A stretch of DNA of 64,000 nucleotides from Panagrolaimus kolymaensis. Taxonomy: Eukaryota > Nematoda > Chromadorea > Rhabditida > Panagrolaimidae. Shown here in pieces: positions 26,001 to 38,365 of the stretch. Under the pieces are notes generated by a model. The model was not told the origin of the DNA. It made no database searches and saw nothing but the letters and a program-made list of their open reading frames with translations. Every line of letters begins with the position of its first letter. Position 1 is the stretch's first letter. The position numbers and the translations under genes are program-made. The stretch spans positions 3,720,001 to 3,784,000 of the forward strand of contig JAJQJQ010000017.1 in NCBI GenBank assembly GCA_028622995.1, given 5' to 3'.

Positions 26001-29000
26001 GGTTATGGGTATATCAAATAATATAAATCTCAAACGAACAAATGCAAAAAAGACAAAAAGTTTGAAGCTTCGAGTGTTGCTTTTTGCTGCATATGCAAAT
26101 TTCCAAAAAATATTTTTAAAGTATTTGGTGGACAAAAAAATATTAAACGCTTTCAAGCGCGCTGATAAAAGGCGCAGCTTTATTTTCCTCGTTTGGTGCT
26201 GTGAAACTTTTTTTCTGTGCCAAACTAATCAAAAAATAGAGAAAAAAAATTGTTATGTTATTATAGTATGAAGAAGCAGGAACAAATTATCTTCAAGATG
26301 CTAAAGAATGGCTGGATTGGATAAAAAATGCCACTGAACTTATGTATGAAAAAGAACTTCCAACCAATAGTCAAGAACTAGAAAAATTGTTAAGTCAATT
26401 AAATAAATTTTCAAATGAAGATCTTCCACCAATGGGAGATGAAAAAGAGAGGCTTAGAAATGTTTATAGCGAACTTGTACACGCTTTTAAAGGCACAGAT
26501 TTTTTGCACGTGCCTGAACACCTTCAACCTCCATCCTTGGATGAAGCTTGGAATGAGCTTATGAAAGCCATGGAATTTCGATATGAAATCCTTCACGAAC
26601 AGCTTGGCATACAAGTAAATTATTTTTTAAATTTTATTTGTTTTTTGCAATTTTATCCGTCGAGCGTCTCTTCCAATTCATGTTGCCCCATGTCCGAGTC
26701 CTCAAATACATATGTACTAACCCTTCTTTTTTCTGCGGTCATCATCGCAGTTCAGTTCAATCTTTTTGTAGTCCTTTTCTCAATCATGTGTCTTCTTCTT
26801 GTTCGAAAAGTTTGTTCAAAGTTCAAACTTCTTACTCTGGTGGTCAAAAAAAGGCAATTTTTCCCTTTATGGCGATTTTTTGGCTCTCCACACTTTATCA
26901 TCGTCTATTCTTTTACTTTTAGGAAAATTTGGAATCAAGTAAATTCCAGGGTAATCTTGATGATATTATTAGTCGACTTACACGCGGAATTGGAATCACC
27001 AATGAAAAATTGGATTTAATTTTGAAAAGAATTGAAGAAATTGAAGCTCGTGCAGATACGGCTGATCCAGCAGAAATTCGCCGTGCAGTTCAAGAAGTTG
27101 TTGAAGATCTTGAAGTGCTTGAAGCTCCAATCAATGATTTATTTGATGATGTTGATATTCTTAAATCACATGATCATCCAAGGACTGACGAGTTCTACAG
27201 ACAGTAAGTTTAATTAAAACATTAAATCTAAAGATTAATAAAATAATTTTAAGGGTATATGGACTCCACCAACGTCGTACAGCTTACTTGGAACGACTTA
27301 ATCATCAAATTTTAACACGAATTGGAGTTCGAACTGATACATTATCTCGAAATCGGGAAGAAAGGACTAAATCACTTTTCCATTCCCTCGAAGAAGCAAT
27401 TCGATGGGTTAGAGAAAGAACAGAAAAACTTAATTCCATGGTATTCCATGAAGATCTTGAAACACTTGAAGAACTTTTTGAACAACATAAAATTGATAAT
27501 AGGGACATTCAAGATTTTCATCAAACTGTTAAAGAATGCATTGCACGCCAAGTAAATTTTATGCTGCGTATCAGCTTGATCAAAAAAAATATTTTAGGCT
27601 GAAATCAGTGCAGAAGATTCAGAAGAATATTGCGAACTTTTGGCTGTTCTTGAATCCGAATATCAACAATTGCGTGACCTTTCAGCTGGTCGCATGCTTG
27701 ATTTAGATTCATTAATTGCTTTCATCCGAGCAGCTCAACTTGAACTTATTTGGATTCATGAACGTGAAGATTTGGAAGTCACTCGAAATTGGTCCGACAT
27801 TAACCAACTTGACCTTCCAATGCTTCAAAATTATTACAAACAAGTATGTTACATTTTTTACACATTAGTCCTGCGTGTATTTATTTGCATCAACGAAAAT
27901 CAAACCAAAAGCAGCATCGCGCAATGATTAATGACTTTATACATTTTCTTTTAAGACCTTCAAATAAGACATTTTTCATAGAAAACAACAAAACCTGTTA
28001 TTTGAGCCATCTTATTAAAACATTGCAATTGCCATTTAAAACTATTTTGTGGTTTTATTAAGAAAAAACCCTTTAGGCGTTTTACTTTTTAAATTTTTTA
28101 ATTTGATATCAAATTATTGGAAAAGCAAAAAAGCAGAAAAAAGTTTAAAAATTTTTTGAAGCATGCAAAAAAATAATTTTGATTGTTTTTGCAGAAAAAT
28201 TAGCTTATTATACAAATTAAATTTTTTAGCTCCTTCATGAAATTGAACTCCGAGAAAAACAATTTAATGATGTCCATAATCAAGGTGCAGCACTCCTTAA
28301 TCAAAGACATCCTGCAGTTGAGGTTATTGAAGTTTATCTTCGTTCACTTCAAAACCAATGGGATTGGCTACTAGGCCTCACGAAATGTCTTGAAGGCCAT
28401 CTTCGTGATGCACTCAATCTAAAATCGGTAAGCCATAGAACATAATTTAAAAATAAAAAAATGTAAAATAAAATGCAAATTTTAGTTCCAAGAAGAAGTT
28501 GCAGTTATTGAAGAATGGATTAAATCTCAAACAGAACATCTTGAAAATAATTACAATCGAACTGATTTTTCTGTTGAAGAAGGTGAACGTTGGCTTCGTG
28601 AATTAAATGAAATTCGTGAAGTCATTCAACGATATCATCAATTGCTTATGACCCTTGCTGAACGTTCAGCTCAAATTTCACCTCTTTGGCAACGGGGAGA
28701 GCGCATTCGTCAACCCATTTCTGTTACAGCTTGGTGTGATTATAAAGGAAAAGATATTGAAATTAGAGCTGGTGATGAAGTCACCCTCCTTGATAACTCT
28801 GACCTCATCAATTGGACAGTTCGCGGAGTTGATGGTGTTCAATCAACTGTTCCATCCGTTGTTTTCCGCATTCCACCTCCTGATCCACAACTTACTAATC
28901 ATCTTGCCCGACTTGCAGCTCAACTTGATAAAATGCGAAAACTTTGGGATCGTAAACATCGCATGATTCGCTATAATATGATGATGTCAACAATGAAATC

Positions 29001-32000
29001 CATTCAAGGATGGGATCTCGATACATTCCTTTCATATCCCCCAGAACAAAGAGATGAAATCATTAAAGCTCTTAATGATGATGTTAATAAACTTCTCTCA
29101 GAAATGGATCCAAACGATCCACTCGCCCTTCGACTTAAAGAAGCTTTGAAAGCAACCAATGATCATTTCTTAGATTTGCTCAATCAATCTCTTCGTGGCC
29201 CTGAACATGATATTTCAAATCAATTTGATGAACGTCTTGCGGAACTTCTTAAAAAGCTTGAAGAAGCATGGAAAAAGCTTAACGAAAGTGCAAATGGAGC
29301 TGTTCCAAAAACCGCCGAAGAGCTTGAACGCCTTGTTAAAGCCCATCGTGATTTTGAAGATGCTTTACAGGATTTGGATAGCGAAGTTTCAAACGTGAAA
29401 GAACTCTTCCGCCAATTGCCCAACCCCACTCCTCAACAACGTGCTAACCATGATTATCTTAATAGTCGATGGGAAGATATTTGGGATTTATCTCGAATGT
29501 ATGTTGAACGACTTAAAATCCTTCAACAAGTCCTTCAAGGCATTGACGAAGTCACCGATATTGTTCGTCGACATGAAGTCACCCTCAGCTCTTTCGACGA
29601 TATGCCATCAGCTCTTGATAGCCTCCGCGGGGTTCATGCACAACTTCTTGAACTTAATATGGTTTTACAACAACAAGAAAATATCATTCATGAACTCAAT
29701 AAAAATACAGCTCAATTGCGACAACATGTTGCTCGAACCCGCTTTAACGTTGCAAGGTAGGAAATAAAATAAAAATAATTCATAGCAAAAAATAATTCAT
29801 AGAAAGTTTTAGTCATCCTGATGTTGATCGACTTGAAGAACAAGTTCAACAACTCACTGTTCGTTGGGATAATGTTTGCTCACAAGTCAGTGATCGATTA
29901 AAGGTGGCTGAAGAAGCACAACAAACCCAAATGGTTTATCGATCACAGTATGATGAAGAAATTCAATGGCTTGATCGAGTTGAAGATACCATCAATAAAC
30001 TTCGCAAGCCTGAACTTTTAAGCCCCGATGAATTGCAACAACAACTTGATCAGCTTATGTCTGAATATCGGCAACTCCAAGAACATACAGCTACAATTGA
30101 AAATATTAATAAAGAAGGCGGTAAATTTATTCGAGAAGCTAAGGTAAATAAAGAAATTAAAGAATATTAAAAAAAACTTCCTAAATTTTAGAATTATGAT
30201 AATAGTCTCAATACCTTCCGTGAACATATTACAACCATTCATGGGCCTGGCATTCGAAATGATTTCCGTCGAACTCATCCTCAACCAAAGAATGGAGCTC
30301 AAATTGTTACTGAAGAGCTTGAAGCATTAAATCGTCGATTTGCTGAACTTTCAAGTGTTATTCTTGAACGTCGCAATCAACTTAACATCCTTATTCAAAA
30401 TTGGAAACGCAAACAACAGGTTGGTTTTATTACAAAATTAATGTCTTTTGAATGTTGTTGGTTTCTTTGGCTTTGTTTTTTACCTACTATTTTCACACGC
30501 AACGGAACACTATTTTGTCCCGAGTTTTCGGTCCACGTTTTTTATCTTTATTAGTATTGTCAGTCATGCCTTTACTTAAACTTATTGATAAAAAAAGTTT
30601 AATTTTGCAAAAAAAATTGTATAAAATTAATGTCCACTAAATCCCACATGTTTTTTTATTCTCGTGTGAATAATGTCGATATCGTGTTGTAAATTTTATT
30701 TCCACAAAAGCGAATTCGAAAAGCAGATAATAAAAAAAAAGAATCATTGGGCACAATTGAAGACGACAATATTATTTTTTGTCGTTCATTCAAATTCATT
30801 CACTTTGGGGAATTTTACCATTTGCTAACACCATTTGAAAAAAAAGTTATTTGGGCTTTTAACATGTATACATAAATAAGCTACATACATTTTATGCTTA
30901 TTTTTTTCGATTCCTACTCTTCTAACTTTAAAGCTTTTATAAACTTTTATTTTATTTAAGTTTGCTTATGCTTTTTGAACGCGTTTGGAGATGGGTTTTC
31001 TATCCTTGTGTTTTTGTTTTATGTCTTGCTAAATGTTTTAACCAAGAGTGCCGTTGCGAGCCTTCTTTTCACCACTTTTCACTATCAAACTAACCAACTT
31101 TTTATGTTTCTCTTAAATTAACATGGATTATTATTTCTTTAACCTAAATACTTTTATTTATGTTTTGCTTATTATATGTGTTTGTGCTTGTGGTGTAATT
31201 TCTATATGTTTAATATATTTATGTTTAACTTTAAAAATTTTGGTTTTTTAAAAATTATTTTAAGCTTAAAGATTTTAAAAAAATTTTAAATTTGTTTTAC
31301 CGGAGGTTACGGTTAGATGATGACTACAGAACTGAACTGCGATTTGCCATTGCTTTTAATTTTTTTTACAAAAAAGAAAATCTCAAATTATAAATGCTTC
31401 TCTTTATTTATTTTTTGTTTATTCGCTATTCTCCTTCTTCGTCTTTTGATGATATGAAATTGTATTCCTTCTAAAATAATACGAGTTAACCCAAATAGTG
31501 AATGAAAATGAATGATGACAGAATTTTTATTTGTCTCTTCAATTGTTTCTAAATGATTTTTATATTCAATATTTTTTTCGTTATACTTTTGTGAATTAAA
31601 ATTTACTTTTCATGAATTTGACATTGTTGACATTTTTCAAATTTTGTAAAAAATGAAGCTATTGAAGCCATATATATTTAAATGGCATTTTTGATTTTGA
31701 AAATGAACGCTTTGATGATTGCCGTGTGTGCTTTAATTATAGGAAGAAGAAGATAGACGCCGAGAAGAGGAAGAAGCTAAAAGAAACGCTTTTGAAGCCG
31801 CTCGACGTAAAGCTTTGGAAGATGCAGATCGTCTTCGAAAAGATCGTGAAGCCGCGGAAGCAGCTCGTCGTGCTGCAGAAGAAGCCGATCGACTTCGCAG
31901 AGAGCGAGAAGCGGCTGAAGCCGCTCGTAGAGCTGCTGAAGAAGCTGAACGTAGGCGTCTAGAAGATGAGGATAGACGTCGCCGTGAAGATGAAGATCGC

Positions 32001-35000
32001 AGAAGACGTGAAGAAGAAGATCGTCGTCGCCGCGATGAAGAAGAGGCGAGACGCCGCCAACAGCCCAAGGTTTGAATCGCTTTTTTCTCTTACTTTTAAA
32101 GCGCAGCTATTTGATAGCTATTTTTTCATTTTAATTGCGTTTGATTTTGTTTGATGTGATTTTTGAAAACCATTTAAAAATAAAGGAGAAAAAATGTATC
32201 ACAACATTTGGTTTTCAAAGCTAATGTGTTTGCTTTATTTTTTTAAAAGCCAAAAGCTATTAGAAAAAAAGAAGGAAGAAGAGATGGGGTTTAACCAAAA
32301 ATTATTGCTTTGAAATGTTTTACTAATTTGCATCTTTTTAGGAACCCATCATCAAGATTGGAACTGGCATGCAACAGGGCTTTACTGAGGACGATCTTGG
32401 CGAATTTGAAGGGGTTCAAGAAATGCCTGAAATTGCTAAATTAACTGAGCATGAAGATGAAATGGAGACGTACCAAGAAGAAACAGTCACTAAAATTCAA
32501 TTTTATGAAATGGAAGGAATTTTGCATAAACAAACAGGCGAAATTCTTACCTTTGTTGAAGCCATCCGTCAAGGCCTTCTTGATTTAAGCAGCGGCGGAG
32601 GCGAATTCTTTGATATTGTCTCAGGTGCACGCATTTCTCTTGAAAAGGCGGCTGAACTTGGTTATATTAATGCCAACGTCAATGAAATTTTAAATACGCG
32701 CCATGGCATTCGTCATCCTGAAACTGGCCAAGAACTTACTTTGCTTGAAGCAATCCAAATTGGACTTTATGATCCTGATAGTCGTCAACTTCGTGATATT
32801 CATACTAATGAAATTCTTTCACTTTATGATAGTCGTAATATTTGTGATACAAATACCCAAACTAAGCTCATTAAACAAGGTATTTTGAAATTACCTCCTA
32901 TCTCTCTTCAAAATGCAATTCAACAAAATGTTCTTAACACTGAAAGTGGACAAGTTACTGGTAAATTCTCTGGTGAAGTTATGTCTTTGCAAGACGCATT
33001 ATATAACGGATACATTGAATTGAGCAATCAAAAAACTCCAACAGTCGCAGTTACATTATCCGATGCCATTGAATATGGATTCATCGATGCTTATTCAGGT
33101 AAATTTGTCGACCGTAGCACTGGAGAAGAATTGGATCTTCGGACAGCCCTCTCTCGTAAACTTCTCAATGAAAGTGTTCATGAAATTGTAAATACTGATA
33201 CCAAACAACGTATTACTCTTCTTGAAGCAATTCCCAAAAACATCATCAATGTTCGTCAAGGAAACTTTACTGATATTGCAACTCGCCAAAGTTTAACCTT
33301 GCGCCAAGCTTTTGATAATAATTTAATTTGTAAACCATTGACTTTGACTGAAGCTGCTGAACGAAATCTTGTTGATAGTTATCAACGCTTCACCGATAAA
33401 GGAACCCAAAACAGATGGACTCTTTTGGAAGCAATTGCCAATAATGTCATTGATCCTGATGTTCGCCATATAGTGGATCCCGAAGAACAAGATGTCATAA
33501 GCATTACTGAAGCTCTTGAACGCGGATTACTTGATGCTCAAGGAAAGATTAATTTATCTAAACAACAAAAAACCATCGATATTTATGATGCCCTTCATGA
33601 AGGGTTACTCACCAAACGTGTGCGTCATACTATTTTTGATGTTAAAGGAATCAAAGATACCAAAACTGGACTCAACCTTAGTTTTAATGAAGCAGTTGAA
33701 GCTGGTGCTCTTGTTGTTCAAGCTGAACGATTGGTTGATTTACAGACTAATCAAGGAAGCTTATTATCAAATGCTTCAGATCACCTCATCGATCCTATGC
33801 TTAAAGAATTTTTGACTTCATCCATTGGAATTAAAGATGGTTCCCAAGATTTAACCTTGATTCGTGCTGTTTCTAAAGGTTTCATTGATCCCGTTAAAGG
33901 TGTCATCATGTATCATAATAGAGAAATGAATGTTGGTGAAGCTTACAATAGCGGCATGATTACTTTACATGGAGCCATCACACTTGCTGGCCTCTTTGAT
34001 GTTCATACATCTTTGATGACACCCATTAAGAAGCGTGATCACAAGCGTCGTATTCGCCGACCTGGCCAACCACAACAACAAAGTCTTGGCCACGATCAAA
34101 TTAAAGTTACTCTTGCGGATGCAATGAAACAAGGCCTCATCGATTCTCGAACTCAACGATTCCGTCAAGGCAATCAAGAAATGAGTTTGCATGATGCTCT
34201 TAACCAAGGCCTCATTGATCCATCAAGTGAATGGATTATTCCAAATCGCCATTCACAAGTTGGGCCAACCATTGAAGAAAAAACTCAAGAAACTGTTACT
34301 GAAACTGGACAACAATTGGCTCCTAAAATTTATCCTGATAAACAACTTGAAGAAACTGTTAATACTGTTAAACGCGTGCGCCGTACAGAAACCTCAGCTA
34401 TTGGTGGACCTGGAGGTGTTTCAGTTTATCGCGCCATCACAGGGGGCAAAAACTCCATTGAAGTACCTGCTGATGGATACCACATCCGTGAAGCTGAACG
34501 TCGTGGAATCGTGGATCTTTCATCTGGAATCGTTTCCCCTCCTGGTACTGATAAACATCTCAGCATTGAAGAAGCTTTCACTCTTGGTGTATTAAATCCA
34601 AGATCTCTTAACATCCGCGACCCCAAATCCAACAGACAACTCAATGCTCAAGAAGCCATTGAACAAAAAGTTATGGATCGGCATGGGTATGTTGAATATC
34701 ATGGGCGTAGACTCACCCTTCAAGAAGCCATTGATGAACGCATTGCTCATCTTGATGCTGAACCTCCAGCAACTTTATCAGATTCAAACAAAAAAGTTAT
34801 TCAATTCTCATCTGGAAGTGGACCAGTGATGAGTTTCCGACCTATTGGACAAGCTGTCATTGAAGAACATGAACAATCGTGGTCTTTTGATTCTTCTGTT
34901 GGCCAACTTGTTGATTTATCCACTGGTGAAAAATTAACCCTTGATGCTGCCCTTCGCAATGGTCGCTTATCACAAGATGATTTAAGAGTTCGCGATGCTC

Positions 35001-38000
35001 TCACTGGTCGCGAAATGACATTCGAAGAAGCTGAAAAATGGGGCATTATTGATACCCGAAGCGGTTATTACCTCGATAAAAGCACAAATGAACGTATGTC
35101 CTTTACCGAAGCTGCTCGCCAACATCGCATTTATCCAACCGGCGGAGTTCCTGAAAACGCTGGTGAAGCTGTTCACACAACCATGAAAATTCAAACTCGT
35201 TCACAGGTTTCTAAAAAAGAAGCCATCAATGCTGGCGCATCTCATGAAGAATTTAATATTACCAAACTTGTTAATTCCAATCGTTATGATGCTTCAAGCG
35301 GACGCTTCCATCATCCTGATTCCGATAAAGAATTAACCCTTAAAGAACTCATCGTTAAAGGATATCTTAATCCTTATGCAACCACAGTAGTTGATCGACG
35401 TCAAAATCGTGACATGAAATTACTTGATGCCATTGAAGCTCATATTGTTGATGATATTAATGGAACCGTGAAAGATACTTCCACCGATCGTGAACTTGAT
35501 TTTCGTTCAGCCGTTTCCCAAGGACTTGTAAAAGAACACACTCAAGATACCCTTGAAAATAGTTTAGTTGGTGGTAGATTGGATCCAACCTCGGGGGAAT
35601 ATGTTGGCTCGGATGGACGTATTCATAAATTTCATGATGCTATAAAACAAAATATTGTTGATGAAAATAGCATCACTGTTCGAGATCCTGCAACCGGTGA
35701 ACAATTGGGGTTTCACGAAGCCGTGAATCGCAATATCGTTGATCCCGATCGTGGTGTAATTCGTAATCAACGCACCAATGAAACCACAAGCTTTTCTCAA
35801 GGATTAACTTCTGGAGTTCTCTCTGCTTCAGGAAACCGGCCTGTTCCAAGTGGTTCATCTCATTCACCTCGATTAGTTGAAAGAAAACTCCAACTTACTC
35901 CGTATGCTCAAGAACCACATCGCCCTCAACCTTCTTCATCATCACATGACAGTGATGTAAGCAGCTTTGTTAAAAATCAAGTTGCTGTTATGGAGCGTCG
36001 AGGAACTGGTGGCGACGTGGAAAGACTTGTTGATCTTGGTGCTGGCAACCAAGTCATGGTTAAAGTTGTTCGTGGAAATGATGGCATGGAAAAAGGTGAA
36101 TATGTTGATCCTTCAACTGGAATGAAATTCACCATTCAACTACATGGTGACCCATATGTTACCCAAACAACCACAAATGTGAGATCCACTTCACAAGTTC
36201 AATCAGTTGATCTCGAACCTCATGCTCAATTTGTTGGAATTGATAAAGTTAAAGATCTTCGCACTGGACGAGTTGTATCACTTCAAGATGCACAACGCAT
36301 GGGTCTTGCTCGAGTTGATAGAAAAGGGAAACAAAATACTCGATCATATTCTGTCTTCCGATCCAACATTCAACTTGCTGTGAATAGCGGTGTTGTTGAT
36401 GCTAATGGTGAAAAAATAAGTTTGCAAGATGCCATCAGTCGACGTATTGTCGACATCCAAAATCTCAAATATAATCATCCAAAAATGAATGAGCCCCTTG
36501 ATCTTAGCCGTGCCGCAAATATGGGTCTTATTGATGTTACTTTATCAGAAACCCTTCCTAAAGGTGTTTCACACCCAGTTAATGGTGCTAAAATCAGTAT
36601 CAAACAAGCTATCGATCTCGGAATTATTAATCCACATTCTGGTGAAGTTCGAAACCCCTTCACAAATGAAAAACTTACTTGGATTGATCTCGTCAAACCC
36701 GTTTACAAAAGTCTTACAATGGAAGGGATTTATGATCCAACCAAAGGTTATGGAGTTCCCATCACTCATGCCCTCAACGATGGACTCATTGATACCCGTA
36801 CTGAACAATATCAAAACTCAATCACGGGGGATAAACTCTCGTTATCGGATGCGGCGAGCAAGGGCCTTATTGATCAAGAAACATTTCGAGTCCTTACAGC
36901 GCCATTCCTCAGAGATTACCGAAGTGGGCGTCAGCTCAATATGATTCAAGCCATTGAACATAAACTTTTCAATGCTCGTGATAGAACTGTTAAACTTTCC
37001 GATACCAGAACAGTTCCAATTTCAAAAGCCGTTGACGAAGGTGCCATTACTCGTGATATTGGTGAAAGATTAAAAAAAGTTGAAAAACTAACATTTGCTG
37101 AAGCCCTCGGAAAAGGTTTAATTGATGTCGTTAGAGACACCTTCACTGATCCAGATACTGGAAATGAATTGACCATTGGAGAAGCAGTGAATCAAGGCCT
37201 AATTGATACTGGAAATGTTGAAGCTCCAGATAGTGATGAAAATAAAAATCTTTCACGCATTTTATCTTCCGATGAATTTGATGAACGCTCTGGTCGAATT
37301 CGTGATCGCCGAACTGGTATGCATTTGACTTTCCGTGCAGCCGTTGATCAAGGTGTCATTGATCCTGATTCACTCCTTCACGATATTGAAAGCTCACAAA
37401 CTGTTACAATTCGTGAAGCCATAAATAAAAACATCGTTGATAGCGATGGAAAATACAATGATCAAACAACACATTCAAAAATTTCTCTTAGTGAAGCTTC
37501 AAGAAAGGGATTAATCGCTTTGATTTCTTCACCCATGCAAGCCGCTCAATCTGTCACCGAAGCAGTAAAAAGACGCGAAGCTGAAGGTTACAAATTCAAA
37601 ATTGAAAACTTTGATGATGGAAGCAAACGGGATTCAAAACCTAAATTCCGTGATGAACAAACAATCATTCGACTTACTCCTCAAAGAGTTCAACCAGGCC
37701 TCTCAGCTCGAGTTCGATCAAGTGTAACTGAAGATCCACGAAATAGCCGACGTTCAATGGTTGATGATGCAATCCAACTTGCTGATTTGCAACATGAATT
37801 TATTGAAAAAATGGAACGTGCTGGAGTTAATATTGATGGTAAAGTTCTTGAAAATCCCGCTACCATGCGAAATGTTTCTCTTCGCGAAGCTGTAGAAACT
37901 GGATTATTTGATGTAATGGGCAATGAAATTGTTCATCCTCAATCTGGCAGACATTATACTCTTCCAAAAGCTGCCCATATGCGATTAATCAATCCTGATG

Positions 38001-38365
38001 TTGCTCGCTCACTTCTTGAAACTCTCAATCTTTCCACTGATGAATTAAATCAACTTGTGCCTCCATCAACTGGAGGAGGAGCAGGAGCTAGTACATCGGC
38101 GCCCATAGTGAGCTCATATCATTATAGCAGCTCATCATCAACTTCAGCTCCTCAACCCATTATCGATTCAGGTTCTTCCGGATATAATCAAAATGAAGAA
38201 GAAGGAAGAAAATCATGGACAAAAGAAATCAAATGGGAAGGAAATCCTGCTGAACTTCGACTTCCTGGTGGCGAATCTCGAGTTCATACTTTCACATCTC
38301 CCGATGGTACAAGCACAACCACTCGTACAACATCTTACCAAAATCAATATTCAACTCGTGATTAA
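12412..38365 (+). CDS. vab-10: Spectraplakin, plectin-repeat (VAB-10A type) isoform
   Basis: Exons joined in phase: a 5' end (three alternatives listed separately), then 19074-19135, 19495-19584, 20617-20694, 20827-20919, 25331-25516, 25584-25772, 26267-26614, 26923-27203, 27254-27551, 27598-27843, 28230-28427, 28486-29756, 29813-30143, 30192-30419, 31743-32069 and 32342-38365. The product is about 3,470-3,620 residues depending on the start. Domain order: variable N-terminus, two calponin-homology domains (actin binding), plakin domain of spectrin repeats with an embedded SH3, Arg/Glu-rich helix, then about fifty plectin-like repeats and a Ser/Thr-rich tail. Known VAB-10A is the epidermal fibrous-organelle linker that ties intermediate filaments to the hemidesmosome-like junction, equivalent to BPAG1e or plectin. 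The final exon has its own stop and downstream AATAAA signals, so the A form ends by not splicing on. Confidence 0.9.

Noticed and set aside
26615..26922. Open frame continuing from the plakin exon into the intron at 26615
   Set aside because: The read-through lies in the wrong frame for the next exon, translates to Phe/Leu/Ser from T-rich sequence, and the GTAAAT donor with TTTTAG acceptor joins the conserved exons in phase.
31733..32068. Ser/Arg-rich minus-strand open frame
   Set aside because: It is the antisense of the Arg/Glu repeat exon; GAA/CGT codons read backwards give TTC/ACG and Ser codons with no stops.
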